DNA from: Blattabacterium cuenoti
GTDB taxonomy: Bacteria; Bacteroidota; Bacteroidia; Flavobacteriales; Blattabacteriaceae
Reading direction: 5' to 3'
Assembly (NCBI RefSeq): GCF_014251635.1
Contig: NZ_CP059194.1
Coordinates: 248,001 to 312,000, forward strand
DNA length: 64,000 nucleotides
Shown: positions 18,597 to 28,414 of the stretch, one piece after another
Numbering within the stretch: position 1 is the first letter of the stretch
Layout: each line of letters opens with the position of its first letter
Notes under the pieces: generated by a model
What the model was told of the DNA's origin: nothing
Databases searched by the model: none
What the model saw: only the letters and a program-made list of their open reading frames with translations
Position numbers and translations under genes: made by a program

Positions 18597-20062
18597 AAAA
18601 ACTATTAAAAGATGTTTTGAAAAAAGTACATGTATTAAAAATGATAGGAAAAAATACTTCTCAATTTATAGAAGGAATTGCTATGGATTCCAGAATAGTA
18701 GAATCCAATATGATTTTTGTAGCTAGAAAAGGAAAAATAACAGATGGACACCAATTTATTATAGATGCTATCCAAAAAGGTGCTAATACTATAATTTGTG
18801 AGAGAAGTTCTTTTCCCATTTATAAACATATTACCTATGTACTTGTTCCAAATTCTATAGAAGCCTTAGGAATTGTCTCGTCTAATTTCTATGATGATCC
18901 TACAAAAAAAATAAAATTAATAGGAATTACCGGGACAAATGGAAAAACCTCTGTGGCTACGATTCTTCATCAGTTATTTTCTAAAATGGGAGAAAAAAAT
19001 ATTCTTATTTCTACTATAGGTATAAAAATATTATCTAAAAAATATTCTACTACACATACAACTCCAAATATTATTGATATTAATAAATATTTAAATATTT
19101 CAATACAAAAAGGATGTAAATACGCTTTTATGGAAGTAACTTCACATGGAATACATCAAAAAAGAATTACAGGGTTATTATTTAGAGGAGGAGTTTTTAC
19201 TAATATTACACATGATCACTTAGATTATCATAGATCTTTTGATCGTTATTTATCTATTAAAAAACTTTTCTTTGAAAATTTATCGGAAAAAGCTTTTGCT
19301 TTAATTAATTCAGATGATGAAAATTCGCATAAAATAATAAAAAAAACTTTAGCTAAAACCTATTTTTATGGGATAAAAAAAAATGCAAATTTTAAAATTC
19401 AAATTTTGAAAGAAAACATTGATGGAAATCTATTACTGATTGATGGTCATAAAATTTTTACCCATTTAATAGGAAGATTTAATATTTATAATCTATTAGC
19501 TGGTTATGCTACAGCTATTTTATTAGGGAAAAAAAAAGATGATATATTGAAAAATATAAAATATGTTAAACCTATAAAAGGGCGTTTTGAGCAATTTATA
19601 TCCAATTCAGGGATTCATATTATTGTAGATTACGCACATAATCCAGATGGATTAAAATCTATTTTTAATACTCTTAAAATTATAAAAAAAAATGATGAAA
19701 AATTAATTTGTATCATAGGTTGTGGAGGGAATAGAGATATAAAGAAACGTTCTTTAATGGGGAAAATTGTTTATGAAACATGTGATATACCTATTTTTAC
19801 ATCAGATAACCCTAGAAATGAAGATATGAATAAAATATTCAATGACATGAAAAATTTTAGATCATATATAAAAAAAAAATCTATTTTAACCTTTGTGAAA
19901 CGAAAAGAAGCTATTCAAGCTGCAATTCGAATTGCTAAAAAAAAAGATGTTATTCTGATAGCTGGAAAAGGACATGAAACTTTTCAAGAAATAAAAGGAA
20001 TACGTTATTCTTTTAATGATATGAAAATTGCTCAAGATTTATTAAAAACTTACGAGAAGTAA
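18593..20062 (+). CDS. murE: UDP-MurNAc-L-Ala-D-Glu:meso-diaminopimelate ligase
   Basis: MurE adds the third stem residue in the cytosol. The 489-residue protein shows the ATP loop GITGTNGKTSV around residue 113, the carbamylated lysine region, YAHNPDGLKSI and the late GKGHE. TSDNPRNED contains the DNPR motif that marks meso-diaminopimelate specificity, consistent with dapF and with a Gram-negative wall. Length is normal. The start overlaps the ftsI stop and the stop is one base before mraY, so translation is probably coupled. Confidence 0.96.
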   Translation: MKKLLKDVLKKVHVLKMIGKNTSQFIEGIAMDSRIVESNMIFVARKGKITDGHQFIIDAIQKGANTIICERSSFPIYKHITYVLVPNSIEALGIVSSNFYDDPTKKIKLIGITGTNGKTSVATILHQLFSKMGEKNILISTIGIKILSKKYSTTHTTPNIIDINKYLNISIQKGCKYAFMEVTSHGIHQKRITGLLFRGGVFTNITHDHLDYHRSFDRYLSIKKLFFENLSEKAFALINSDDENSHKIIKKTLAKTYFYGIKKNANFKIQILKENIDGNLLLIDGHKIFTHLIGRFNIYNLLAGYATAILLGKKKDDILKNIKYVKPIKGRFEQFISNSGIHIIVDYAHNPDGLKSIFNTLKIIKKNDEKLICIIGCGGNRDIKKRSLMGKIVYETCDIPIFTSDNPRNEDMNKIFNDMKNFRSYIKKKSILTFVKRKEAIQAAIRIAKKKDVILIAGKGHETFQEIKGIRYSFNDMKIAQDLLKTYEK

Positions 20063-20063
20063 G

Positions 20064-21275
20064 ATGATTAACTTTTTTAAATTAAAATATTTGATTTATA
20101 TCTCTTTTTTTGTCAATATAAATTCTGTTTTTTACAGAGCTATTATTGCTTTTTTTTTATCGTTTTGTATAGCTTTTATTTTGTATAAAAAAATTATATG
20201 TTGGAATCGAAAAAATAGTATTATAGGAGAAAAGATACGAGATCTTGGACTTTTTGGTCAAAAGGAAAAAGAAGGAACCCCGACCATGGGTGGTCTTGTT
20301 ATCATATTTTCTACGTTAATTCCTACAATATTCCTTTCTACATTAAACAATGTATATGTATTCATGTTGATAATAACTACATTGTATATGGGGTGTATTG
20401 GATTTATAGATGATTATATTAAAATAAAACATAATAAAAAAGGACTTAGTATAATGGGAAAAATATTCAGTCAAATTTTATTAGGAATTTTTATTGGAAT
20501 CACTATGTATTTTAACACAAACATTTCTATTCAGGAACAAAAAATAGAATCAAAAAATTCACACTTTTTGAAAAAAAAAGAATACGGATTCAAGACCACT
20601 ATTCCCATTATTTCTTCCATATATCATAATAATGAATTTAACTATGCCTATCTTTTGAGTTGGTATAATCAGAAATGGAAAAAATATGCATGGATTGTTT
20701 TCATTCCTATTGTTATTGTTATTATTACATTTTTATCCAATGGGGCTAATTTAACTGATGGAATAGACGGATTAACAGCTGGAATTTCTTCTATTATTTT
20801 TGCAACCTTATCTTTGTTATCTATAATTTCTAGTAATAAAATATATTCCTCCTATTTTCATTTTATATATATTCCTCATATAAAAGAAATTATCATATTC
20901 TCTTTTTCTTTTTTAGGATCTTTAATAAGTTTTCTTTGGTATAATACCTATCCAGCCCAAATTTTCATGGGAGATACTGGAAGTTTAACTATAGGAGGAG
21001 TTATCGCTACATTAGCTATTATTAATAGAAAAGAATTAATATTGCCTATTTTGTGTGGAATTTTTTTTATAGAAAATATTTCTGTGATCATGCAAATATT
21101 ATATTTTAGATATTCTAAAAAAAAATATGGTATAGGAAAAAGAATTTTTCTTATGGCTCCTTTGCATCATCATTTTCAAAAACTAGGATATCATGAAAAT
21201 AAAATTTTTAATCGTTTTATTATTATACAAATGATGCTCTCTATGTTAGTATTTATTTTATTAATTAATAAATAA
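20064..21275 (+). CDS. mraY: Phospho-MurNAc-pentapeptide transferase
   Basis: MraY makes lipid I by moving phospho-MurNAc-pentapeptide to undecaprenyl phosphate in the inner membrane. The 403-residue polytopic protein has the conserved DDYIKIKHNKKGLS loop, the catalytic NLTDGIDGLTAG, FMGDTGSL and the C-terminal PLHHHFQKLG. The loop after the fourth helix, between about residues 160 and 210, is long, as I recall from Bacteroidetes MraY. Position in the dcw cluster is canonical. Confidence 0.96.
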   Translation: MINFFKLKYLIYISFFVNINSVFYRAIIAFFLSFCIAFILYKKIICWNRKNSIIGEKIRDLGLFGQKEKEGTPTMGGLVIIFSTLIPTIFLSTLNNVYVFMLIITTLYMGCIGFIDDYIKIKHNKKGLSIMGKIFSQILLGIFIGITMYFNTNISIQEQKIESKNSHFLKKKEYGFKTTIPIISSIYHNNEFNYAYLLSWYNQKWKKYAWIVFIPIVIVIITFLSNGANLTDGIDGLTAGISSIIFATLSLLSIISSNKIYSSYFHFIYIPHIKEIIIFSFSFLGSLISFLWYNTYPAQIFMGDTGSLTIGGVIATLAIINRKELILPILCGIFFIENISVIMQILYFRYSKKKYGIGKRIFLMAPLHHHFQKLGYHENKIFNRFIIIQMMLSMLVFILLINK

Positions 21276-21284
21276 GAATAAGCA

Positions 21285-22645
21285 ATGAAAAAAAAATTCA
21301 TAGTTATATTAGGGGGAGGAGAAAGTGGAGTTGGGGCCGCTTTATTAGCTAAGAAAAATGGATTAGAAATATTTTTATCGGATTCTGGAATTATTCTAAA
21401 TAAATACAAAAAAATTTTAATAGAAAATAAAATTAGCTTTGAAGAAAAAGGACACTCAGAGAATATAATCATTCAAAATGCTATTAAAGTGATAAAAAGT
21501 CCTGGGATTTATAAAAATAATCCTTTGATCAAAAAAATCAATTTTTTAGGAATCCCTATACAATCCGAATTAGAATTCGGTAAAAGTTATATTGAAAATT
21601 CTTATGTAATCGGAATTACAGGAAGTAATGGCAAAACAACAACCTGTTCCATTACTTATAAAATACTTAAAAAAAAAGGAATGAATGTAGGAATAGCAGG
21701 AAATATTGGACATAGTTTTTCTAAAGAAGTCATAAAAAAAAAGATGTTTATATATTGGAAATGAGTAGTTTTCAGTTAGATGATTGTTTGAACTTTCGTT
21801 CAAATATTGCAGTATTATTAAATATAACAAGAGATCATTTAAATATATATGATAATATTGATAATTACATTGATTCTAAATTTAGAATAGCAACTTTTCA
21901 AAAAAAAGAAGATATTTTCATATATAATTATGATGATCCTATTATAAGAGAGGGGTTAAAAAAATATACCATTTTGTCTCATTGTATTCCTTTTTCTATA
22001 AAAAAAGAATTACATATAGGCGCTTATATAAAAGATCACAAAATATTTATTCGAAATAAAAAAAATCAAGAAATATGTTTTATAAATGTAAAAGATATTC
22101 CTTTAACAGGAGATCATAATCTCTATAATATTATGGTTTCATTAATTATATCCGAAATATTAAACGTAAAAAAAGAATCAATAATTTCCATGCTATTAAA
22201 ATTGAAATCTATAGAACATCGTATGGAAAAAATACTAAATATAAATGGAGTCCAATTCATTAATGATTCTAAAGCTACTAATGTAAATGCAGTTTTTTAT
22301 GCATTAAAAAGCACAAATGCTCCTATTATATGGATAGCAGGAGGGGAAGATAAAGGGAATAATTATATAGAATTAATTCCTTTAGTTAAAAAAAAAGTGA
22401 AAGCTATAATTTGTTTAGGAAAAAACAATGAAAAAATTATAAACTTTTTTCAAAATATCATTGATATTATTTTAGAAACAAAAAGTATTAAAAAAGCTGT
22501 TTATATGGCTTATGTATTATCTTCTCATGGAGATAACGTTTTATTATCTCCTGCTTGTTCTAGCTTTGATCTTTTTAAGGATTACAAGGAAAGAGGAAAT
22601 AAATTTAAACAAGAAGTAAGGAAACTGATTTATGAAAATTTCTGA
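21285..22645 (+). CDS. murD: UDP-MurNAc-L-Ala:D-Glu ligase, reading frame interrupted at a poly-A run
   Basis: MurD adds D-glutamate to UDP-MurNAc-L-Ala. The gene is split between two frames. The first part (21285-21764) encodes the N-terminal domain and the ATP loop GITGSNGKTTT, then stops soon after VIKKK. The second part, in the +1 frame to 22645, continues with DVYILEMSSFQLDD, NDSKATN, GGEDKGNNY and SPACSSFDLFKDYKERG, the rest of the protein. The frames join if the nine-A run at 21734-21742 is read as ten. The enzyme is essential and all other motifs are intact, so I infer rescue by transcriptional slippage, or a homopolymer sequencing error, rather than a dead gene. It overlaps ftsW by 14 bases. 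Confidence 0.9.
21734..21742 (+). repeat. Nine-A tract at the murD frame break (putative slippage site)
   Basis: Nine A follow GTCAT and precede GATG. With nine A the frame reads into TGA at 21762-21764; with ten A the downstream codons become Asp-Val-Tyr-Ile-Leu-Glu-Met, which rejoins the normal MurD sequence. Confidence 0.85.
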
Positions 22646-23825
22646 AAAAATAGACCTATTTTTAAATAAATATATAAAAGGAGATAGATATTTATGGGCT
22701 TTCATCTCTTTGTTGGCTATATTTTCCTTTTTACCAGTTTATTCTGCTAGCACAAACTTAGTTACTACATATGGAGGGACAAATACAGTATTTAGTTATT
22801 TATTAAAACATGCTCTTTTTTTGTTAGTTGGATTTTGTATCCTTTTTTTTACTCAATTTATAGACTATAAATATTTTTACCGTATGTCTATTTTTTCCAT
22901 GCCTATAGTATTCATTTTATTAATTTTCACGATGAGTCAAAGAAAAGAATTAGATGGAGTGAATGCTTCTCGTTGGTTACATATTCCTATAATAAATATA
23001 TCTTTTCAAACTTCCAGCATCGCTGGATTAGTTATTTTCATCTATTGTGCCAGATATTTAGCTCAAAAAAAGAAAGAAAGAATAAATTTTATAAATTCTT
23101 TTTTTCCTTTGTTGTTTCCAATATTTTTTATCATTGGACTTATTTTTCCTGCTAACGGTTCTACTGCTGTTATTGTTTTCATCTCCGTTTTAATTTTACT
23201 TTTTATAGGAGGATATCCATTTACTAGTATTATAGGAGTTTTTTTAATGGGTATTTTATTGGCAGGAATATATATTTATTCTGTTATAAAATGGGGAAAC
23301 CCTATGAACAGAGTTTATACATGGAAAAGTCGTATTGAAAAATTTTTGGATCATGAATCTGAAGAAAGTTATCAAATGAAACAATCTAAAACGGCAATCG
23401 TTTTAGGAAATAAATTTGGATGCGGGCCTGGAAAAAGTGTTTTAAAGGCTTTTCTCCCACAATCTTCTTCAGATTTTATCTATGCTATTATAATAGAAGA
23501 ATATGGATCTGTTGGAGGTGTAATCCTTTTATTCATTTATATACTAATTCTAATGAGAATTATGATAATAGCTACGAAAGTACAAAATTATTTTTGTTCT
23601 CTTTTGGTATTTGCTGTTGGTTATCCTATTATAAATCAAGCGCTAATTAATATGGGAATAGCTGTTGGTTTATTCCCAGTTACAGGACAAACTTTGCCGC
23701 TTATAAGTGCTGGAGGAACTTCTATGTGGGTTACTTTTTTTAGTTTTGGCATCATATTAAGTGTCAGTCGAATGATATATAAAAATTCAACTAACACCAC
23801 TAAAATACAAATAAATAAATTATAA
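22632..23825 (+). CDS. ftsW: Lipid II polymerase FtsW (SEDS family)
   Basis: FtsW is the septal glycan polymerase that partners FtsI. The 397-residue protein is polytopic with about ten hydrophobic segments and has SEDS signatures: YSASTNL near residue 38, NGSTAVIVF around residue 174, DFIYAIIIEEYGSVGGV, and GQTLPLISAGGTSMWV. Length is normal. It starts 14 bases before the murD stop and is followed after six bases by murG, so it depends on the same transcript as two frame-broken genes. Confidence 0.95.
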   Translation: MKISEKIDLFLNKYIKGDRYLWAFISLLAIFSFLPVYSASTNLVTTYGGTNTVFSYLLKHALFLLVGFCILFFTQFIDYKYFYRMSIFSMPIVFILLIFTMSQRKELDGVNASRWLHIPIINISFQTSSIAGLVIFIYCARYLAQKKKERINFINSFFPLLFPIFFIIGLIFPANGSTAVIVFISVLILLFIGGYPFTSIIGVFLMGILLAGIYIYSVIKWGNPMNRVYTWKSRIEKFLDHESEESYQMKQSKTAIVLGNKFGCGPGKSVLKAFLPQSSSDFIYAIIIEEYGSVGGVILLFIYILILMRIMIIATKVQNYFCSLLVFAVGYPIINQALINMGIAVGLFPVTGQTLPLISAGGTSMWVTFFSFGIILSVSRMIYKNSTNTTKIQINKL

Positions 23826-23831
23826 CTCATC

Positions 23832-24931
23832 ATGAACAATACACCCAAAGTTATTATTGGAAGTGGAGGGACCGGAGGGCACATATATCCGGGAATAGCT
23901 ATTGCTAATGAACTTAAAAAAAAATCCCAAAAATAAATATTTTATTTATTGGATCTAAGAATCATATGGAAATGCGAGAAATCCCTAGATTTGGATATTC
24001 TATTGAAGAAATCTGTATTTCAGGTGGAAAAGATAAATTTTTTTCTATATCAGGTTTTATTTTATCTATACAACTAATATATAGCTTTTTTTTGGCAAAT
24101 AAAATCATTAAAAGATTTTCTCCAAATATAGTTATTGGTACAGGAGGATTTGTAAGTTTTCCTACCTTATATGCGGCAAGAAAAAATAAAATCCCTATTC
24201 TGATTCAAGAACAAAATTCTTTTCCTGGATTAACCAATAGAATATTCTCTCGTTACGCAAATAAGATATGTATTGCTTATGATCAAGCGAAAAAATTTTT
24301 TCCAGAAGAAAAAACAATCATAACTGGAAACCCAGTAAGATCTGAAATATTACAATTGCCTAGTAAAGAAAAAGCTTGTATTCATTTAGGATTAAAAATT
24401 AAAAAACCTATTATTTTATCTATAGGAGGAAGTCAGGGGTCAAATAGTATGAATAATGCTTGGATAAAAGGATTAAACAAAATAATAGAATTGGATATGC
24501 AACTTATTTGGCAAGTAGGAAAATTCGATCTTCATAAAGTTAAAAAAAATAAAATGTCTTATCATTCGAATATTATTTTCATGGAATTTATTGAAAATAT
24601 TCCTATATGTTATGCTGCGGCGGATATTATTGTATCTAGAGCTGGGGCTTTAACTATATCAGAAATATGTTTGATAGGAAAACCATATATATTGATTCCT
24701 TTTCCTTCGTCCTCTAATGATCATCAAAATCAAAATGCTAAAATATTAGAAGAAAAAGAAGCGGCTTTAATTATAAAAAATGAAGAAATTGAGCAAAAAC
24801 TGGTGAATTCTGTTATAGAATTAGTGAATGATTCCAGTATGAAAAAAAAAATGAGTAAAAATGTATTAGAATTAGGAAAACCTAAAGCAACGAGCGATAT
24901 TGTAAACGAGATTTTACAAATTATTTTATGA
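23832..24931 (+). CDS. murG: Lipid II synthase MurG, reading frame interrupted at a poly-A run
   Basis: MurG transfers GlcNAc to lipid I on the inner face of the membrane. The ATG at 23832 begins MNNTPKVIIGSGGTGGHIYP, with the conserved glycine loop, but stops at 23934-23936 after 34 codons. The rest continues in another frame, starting IPKINILFIGSKNHMEM and holding EQNSFPG, SIGGSQGS, SRAGALTISE and DHQNQNA, to the stop at 24931. The frames join if the nine-A run at 23916-23924 is read as ten. The visible ATG at 23966 alone would lack the essential N-terminal loop. I infer slippage rescue or a homopolymer error. Its stop overlaps the murC start (ATGA). Confidence 0.9.
23916..23924 (+). repeat. 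Nine-A tract at the murG frame break (putative slippage site)
   Basis: Nine A between CTT and TCCC. In the genomic frame the codons go Lys-Lys-Lys-Ser-Gln-Lys-stop; a tenth A gives Lys-Lys-Lys-Ile-Pro-Lys-Ile and re-enters the MurG frame. The defect has the same length and direction as in murD. Confidence 0.85.
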
Positions 24932-26304
24932 ACTTAAACCAAATTGATTCTTTTTATTTTATAGGAATAGGAGGAATGGGGATGAGTTCCCTGGCTCGAT
25001 ATTTTCATACTATGGGTAAAACTGTTTATGGTCATGATCAAAGTAAAACTTTTCTGACAAAAGAATTAGAAAAAGAAGGAATATCTATAAATTATCATGA
25101 TAGTATCGAAATATTACCCAAATGGGTATTATCCAAACAATGTTTGATTGTGTATACCCCAGCCATTCCTAATCATCATAAACAATGGATGTATTTAAAA
25201 AAATATGGTAAAAATATAAAAAAACGTTCTCAAGTATTAGCTTTAATTACAGAAAATGATATTTGTATAGCCATAGGAGGAACACATGGAAAAACAACTA
25301 CTTGTACCTTATTAGGACACATTTTATATAGTGTTGGAATGAATGTTACTGCTTTTTTAGGAGGAATTTCTGAAAATTATAAATCTAATTTAATATTGAA
25401 TAATGTATGTAATGGAAAAAAAATTTTTTTGGTAGAAGCAGATGAATTTGACCATTCTTTTTTATACTTATCTCCCAATATAGCATGTATAACCTCTTTT
25501 GACCAAGATCATGTAGATACTTATCCAATAAAAGAAGCCTTGAAAAAGGCTTATATAACTTTTTCAAATAGAATAAAAAAACCATATAAAAAAATATTTC
25601 TTTTCCGAGAAGAATTTTTTCGATCTAATAACGCTATATATTATTCAGTGCTAAAAAAAGAAAATTATTATTCCAATCATTTTTATATAAAAGAAAATAA
25701 ATGGTATTTTGATTTTCATACTCCTACAGAAACATGGAGATCTTTACCTTTACCTATTCCAGGTAAACATAACTTAAAAAACGTTACAGCAGCATTAGCC
25801 ATATCTGACTATCTCAAAATTCCTAAAAATAAAATCATAAAAGCTTTATTTTTATTTAAAGGGATAAAAAGAAGATATTCCATTCATTATCAATCTTCAA
25901 AAAAGATATATATAGACGATTATGCACATCATCCGACAGAAATCAATGCTTTGATTAATACTGTAAGAAAATGTTTTCCAAATAAAAAGATATTAGGTAT
26001 TTTTCAACCTCATTTATTCAGTAGAACTAAATTTTTTGAAAAATCTTTTGCAAAAAGTTTAGAACGTCTTGACATTTTAATTTTACTAGATATTTATCCA
26101 GCTAGAGAATTTCCCATAAATAAGATTAATTCGAATAATTTGTTAAAAAAAATTAAAATGAGTTCTAAAGAAATATCTACTCTGTCCAAAGTTTTAGAAA
26201 AAATTGAAAAAAAAAATTTTGATATTATTCTGACAATAGGAGCTGGTAATATAGACACCTTAATTATTCCTATTAAAGAATGGTTGTATAAACGATATGG
26301 ATAA
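24928..26304 (+). CDS. murC: UDP-MurNAc:L-alanine ligase
   Basis: MurC adds L-alanine, the first stem residue. The 458-residue protein has the N-terminal uridine-binding GIGGMGMSSLARYF, ATP loop GGTHGKTTTCTLL around residue 112, EADEFDHSFL, and DDYAHHPTEI with FQPHLFSRT in the C-terminal domain. Length is normal. Its ATG overlaps the murG stop by four bases and ftsQ starts four bases after its end. Confidence 0.96.
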   Translation: MNLNQIDSFYFIGIGGMGMSSLARYFHTMGKTVYGHDQSKTFLTKELEKEGISINYHDSIEILPKWVLSKQCLIVYTPAIPNHHKQWMYLKKYGKNIKKRSQVLALITENDICIAIGGTHGKTTTCTLLGHILYSVGMNVTAFLGGISENYKSNLILNNVCNGKKIFLVEADEFDHSFLYLSPNIACITSFDQDHVDTYPIKEALKKAYITFSNRIKKPYKKIFLFREEFFRSNNAIYYSVLKKENYYSNHFYIKENKWYFDFHTPTETWRSLPLPIPGKHNLKNVTAALAISDYLKIPKNKIIKALFLFKGIKRRYSIHYQSSKKIYIDDYAHHPTEINALINTVRKCFPNKKILGIFQPHLFSRTKFFEKSFAKSLERLDILILLDIYPAREFPINKINSNNLLKKIKMSSKEISTLSKVLEKIEKKNFDIILTIGAGNIDTLIIPIKEWLYKRYG

Positions 26305-26308
26305 ATAA

Positions 26309-27037
26309 ATGAAAAATAATAAAAAATTCTTTATCATTATTTTATTATTATATATGATTTGTATGATATCGCTTTTTTATTTTTCTCAAAAAACACACCA
26401 AAACAAAATTTTAAAAAAATTTAATATTATCATTGATCCATTATCTAAAAATCATTTTGTAAATGAAGAAATTATTAAAAATATTCTATTTTATAAAACA
26501 AAAAAAATTGAAAAAAAAATCGGTCAATTATGTATATTGAGAATGGAAAAAAAATTAAATAATTACCCTTTTATAAAAAAATCTGAAGTATTTCTTAGTG
26601 TAGATGGGACTCTTAATATTAAAATTTTGCAAAAAGAACCCATATTAAGAATAAAAAATGGAAATCAAGAATATTATCTTACTAAAGATGCGGAAAATTT
26701 AGAACTTTCTTCTTTTTATTCATCAAAAGTCATCTTAGCAAAAGGACTTTTTTCAAAAGAAGAAAAAAAATATTTAACAAATCTAGTCAAATTCATAAAC
26801 TCCGATGAATTATTAAAAGACCAAATTATTAGCATAAAAAAAAATAATAAAAATTCATTTATTTTAATTCCGAAAATCGGAAATCATCATATTATATTAG
26901 GAAATATAAAAAATTTTAAAAATAAATTGAATAAATTAAAAGCATTTTATAAGCAGTACCTAAATAGAATAGATATGAATCAATACAAAAGTATTGATTT
27001 GCAATATAAAGACCAAGTAGTCGCAAAAAAAAGATAA
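26309..27037 (+). CDS. ftsQ: FtsQ/DivIB-type cell division protein
   Basis: The 242-residue protein has one N-terminal membrane span (about residues 7-24), then a periplasmic region. Residues 95-110 (FIKKSEVFLSVDGTLNIKI) followed by QKEPILRI match the POTRA-to-beta-domain junction of FtsQ. The family is poorly conserved, so the call rests mainly on this pattern and on its place between murC and ftsA. It would link FtsA/FtsZ assembly to FtsL, FtsW and FtsI. Confidence 0.85.
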   Translation: MKNNKKFFIIILLLYMICMISLFYFSQKTHQNKILKKFNIIIDPLSKNHFVNEEIIKNILFYKTKKIEKKIGQLCILRMEKKLNNYPFIKKSEVFLSVDGTLNIKILQKEPILRIKNGNQEYYLTKDAENLELSSFYSSKVILAKGLFSKEEKKYLTNLVKFINSDELLKDQIISIKKNNKNSFILIPKIGNHHIILGNIKNFKNKLNKLKAFYKQYLNRIDMNQYKSIDLQYKDQVVAKKR

Positions 27038-27041
27038 GTCT

Positions 27042-28403
27042 ATGGAATATCAAGATATAGCTATAGGTCTTGATGTGGGAACCACGAAGATTGTAGCTAT
27101 GGTAGGCAGGAGAAATGAATATAATAAAATTGAGATCCTAGGGATAGGTAGATCTAAAAGTGTAGGTGTGCATAGAGGAGTTGTAAACAATATAACTCAA
27201 ACCATTGAAGCTATTCATGAAGCAGTATCTGAAGCCGAACATAGTTCTGGTTTAAAAATAAAAGAAGTTATTGTTGGAATAGCAGGGCAACATATTAGAA
27301 GTCTACAACATAATGATTATATTACTAGATTAAATTTTGAAAATGTCATCAGTCAAAAAGATATACAAAGATTAATAGATCAAGTTCATAAACTAGTTAT
27401 GCAACCAGGAGAAGAAATCATTCATGTTCTCCCACAAGAATATAAAGTAGATAGTCAAGCAGAAATAGTAGAACCGATAGGAATGTATGGAAGTCGTTTA
27501 GAGGCAAATTTTCATGTAGTAGTAGGGCAAATTTCTTCTATACGAAATATTGGGATATGTGTAAAAGCTGCAGGTTTGAATTTAGCTGGAATGACTTTAG
27601 AACCTTTAGCTTCTGCTGAAGCTGTATTAAGTACCGAAGAAAGAGAAGCAGGTGTTGCTTTAGTGGATATAGGAGGAGGAACTACGGATATTGCTATATT
27701 TAAAGATAACATTATCCGGCATACTGCCGTGATCCCTTTTGGAGGAAATGTCATAACTGAAAATATAAAAACAGATTGTTTGATTATTGAACGGCAAGCA
27801 GAATTACTAAAAATAAAATTTGGATCTGCATGGCCAGGAGAAAATAAGGAAACGGAAATTGTTTGTATTCCTGGATTAAGAGGTCGTGAACCTAAAGAAA
27901 TTTCTTTAAAACACCTTTCCCAAATTATTCATATACGAGTATGTGAAATTTTGGAACAAGTAAATGTAGAAATAAAAAATTATGGAAATGAAGAACAAAA
28001 GAAAAGACTTATTGCAGGATTAGTAATGACAGGTGGAGGTTCTCAACTTCAACATATTCGTCCATTAACAGAATATATTACTGGAATGGACGTTCGTATA
28101 GGGTATTCTAATGAACACATTTCAGGAGGAAAAAACGGTTTGATAAGTAATCCAGAATATGCCACGTCTATAGGTTTAATAATTAAAGGACTTGATGATA
28201 AAAAAAAATATCTTTGTACAACAGCAGATATAGCACATAGACATGATGAAAATTCTGAATTGATTTCTACAAAATTTTATAATAAAAATCGTAGATTAAA
28301 TTATGATGAGGACTATAAAAAGAAAAAAAATAAAACAAAATCAAAATCTTTTCTTGAAATTTGGGCAGATAAGTTCCGTAAAATATTGAATGATACAGAA
28401 TAA
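27042..28403 (+). CDS. ftsA: Cell division protein FtsA
   Basis: FtsA is the actin-like tether that attaches FtsZ to the membrane. The 453-residue protein has GLDVGTTKI (residues 9-17), the SHS2-like insertion, VDIGGGTTDIAIF around residue 208 and GLVMTGGGSQL around residue 326. The last 18 residues (from SFLEIWADKF) form an amphipathic helix that fits the membrane-targeting sequence. Length is normal. It lies four bases after ftsQ and 11 before ftsZ. Confidence 0.95.
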   Translation: MEYQDIAIGLDVGTTKIVAMVGRRNEYNKIEILGIGRSKSVGVHRGVVNNITQTIEAIHEAVSEAEHSSGLKIKEVIVGIAGQHIRSLQHNDYITRLNFENVISQKDIQRLIDQVHKLVMQPGEEIIHVLPQEYKVDSQAEIVEPIGMYGSRLEANFHVVVGQISSIRNIGICVKAAGLNLAGMTLEPLASAEAVLSTEEREAGVALVDIGGGTTDIAIFKDNIIRHTAVIPFGGNVITENIKTDCLIIERQAELLKIKFGSAWPGENKETEIVCIPGLRGREPKEISLKHLSQIIHIRVCEILEQVNVEIKNYGNEEQKKRLIAGLVMTGGGSQLQHIRPLTEYITGMDVRIGYSNEHISGGKNGLISNPEYATSIGLIIKGLDDKKKYLCTTADIAHRHDENSELISTKFYNKNRRLNYDEDYKKKKNKTKSKSFLEIWADKFRKILNDTE

Positions 28404-28414
28404 TAAACCATGAA

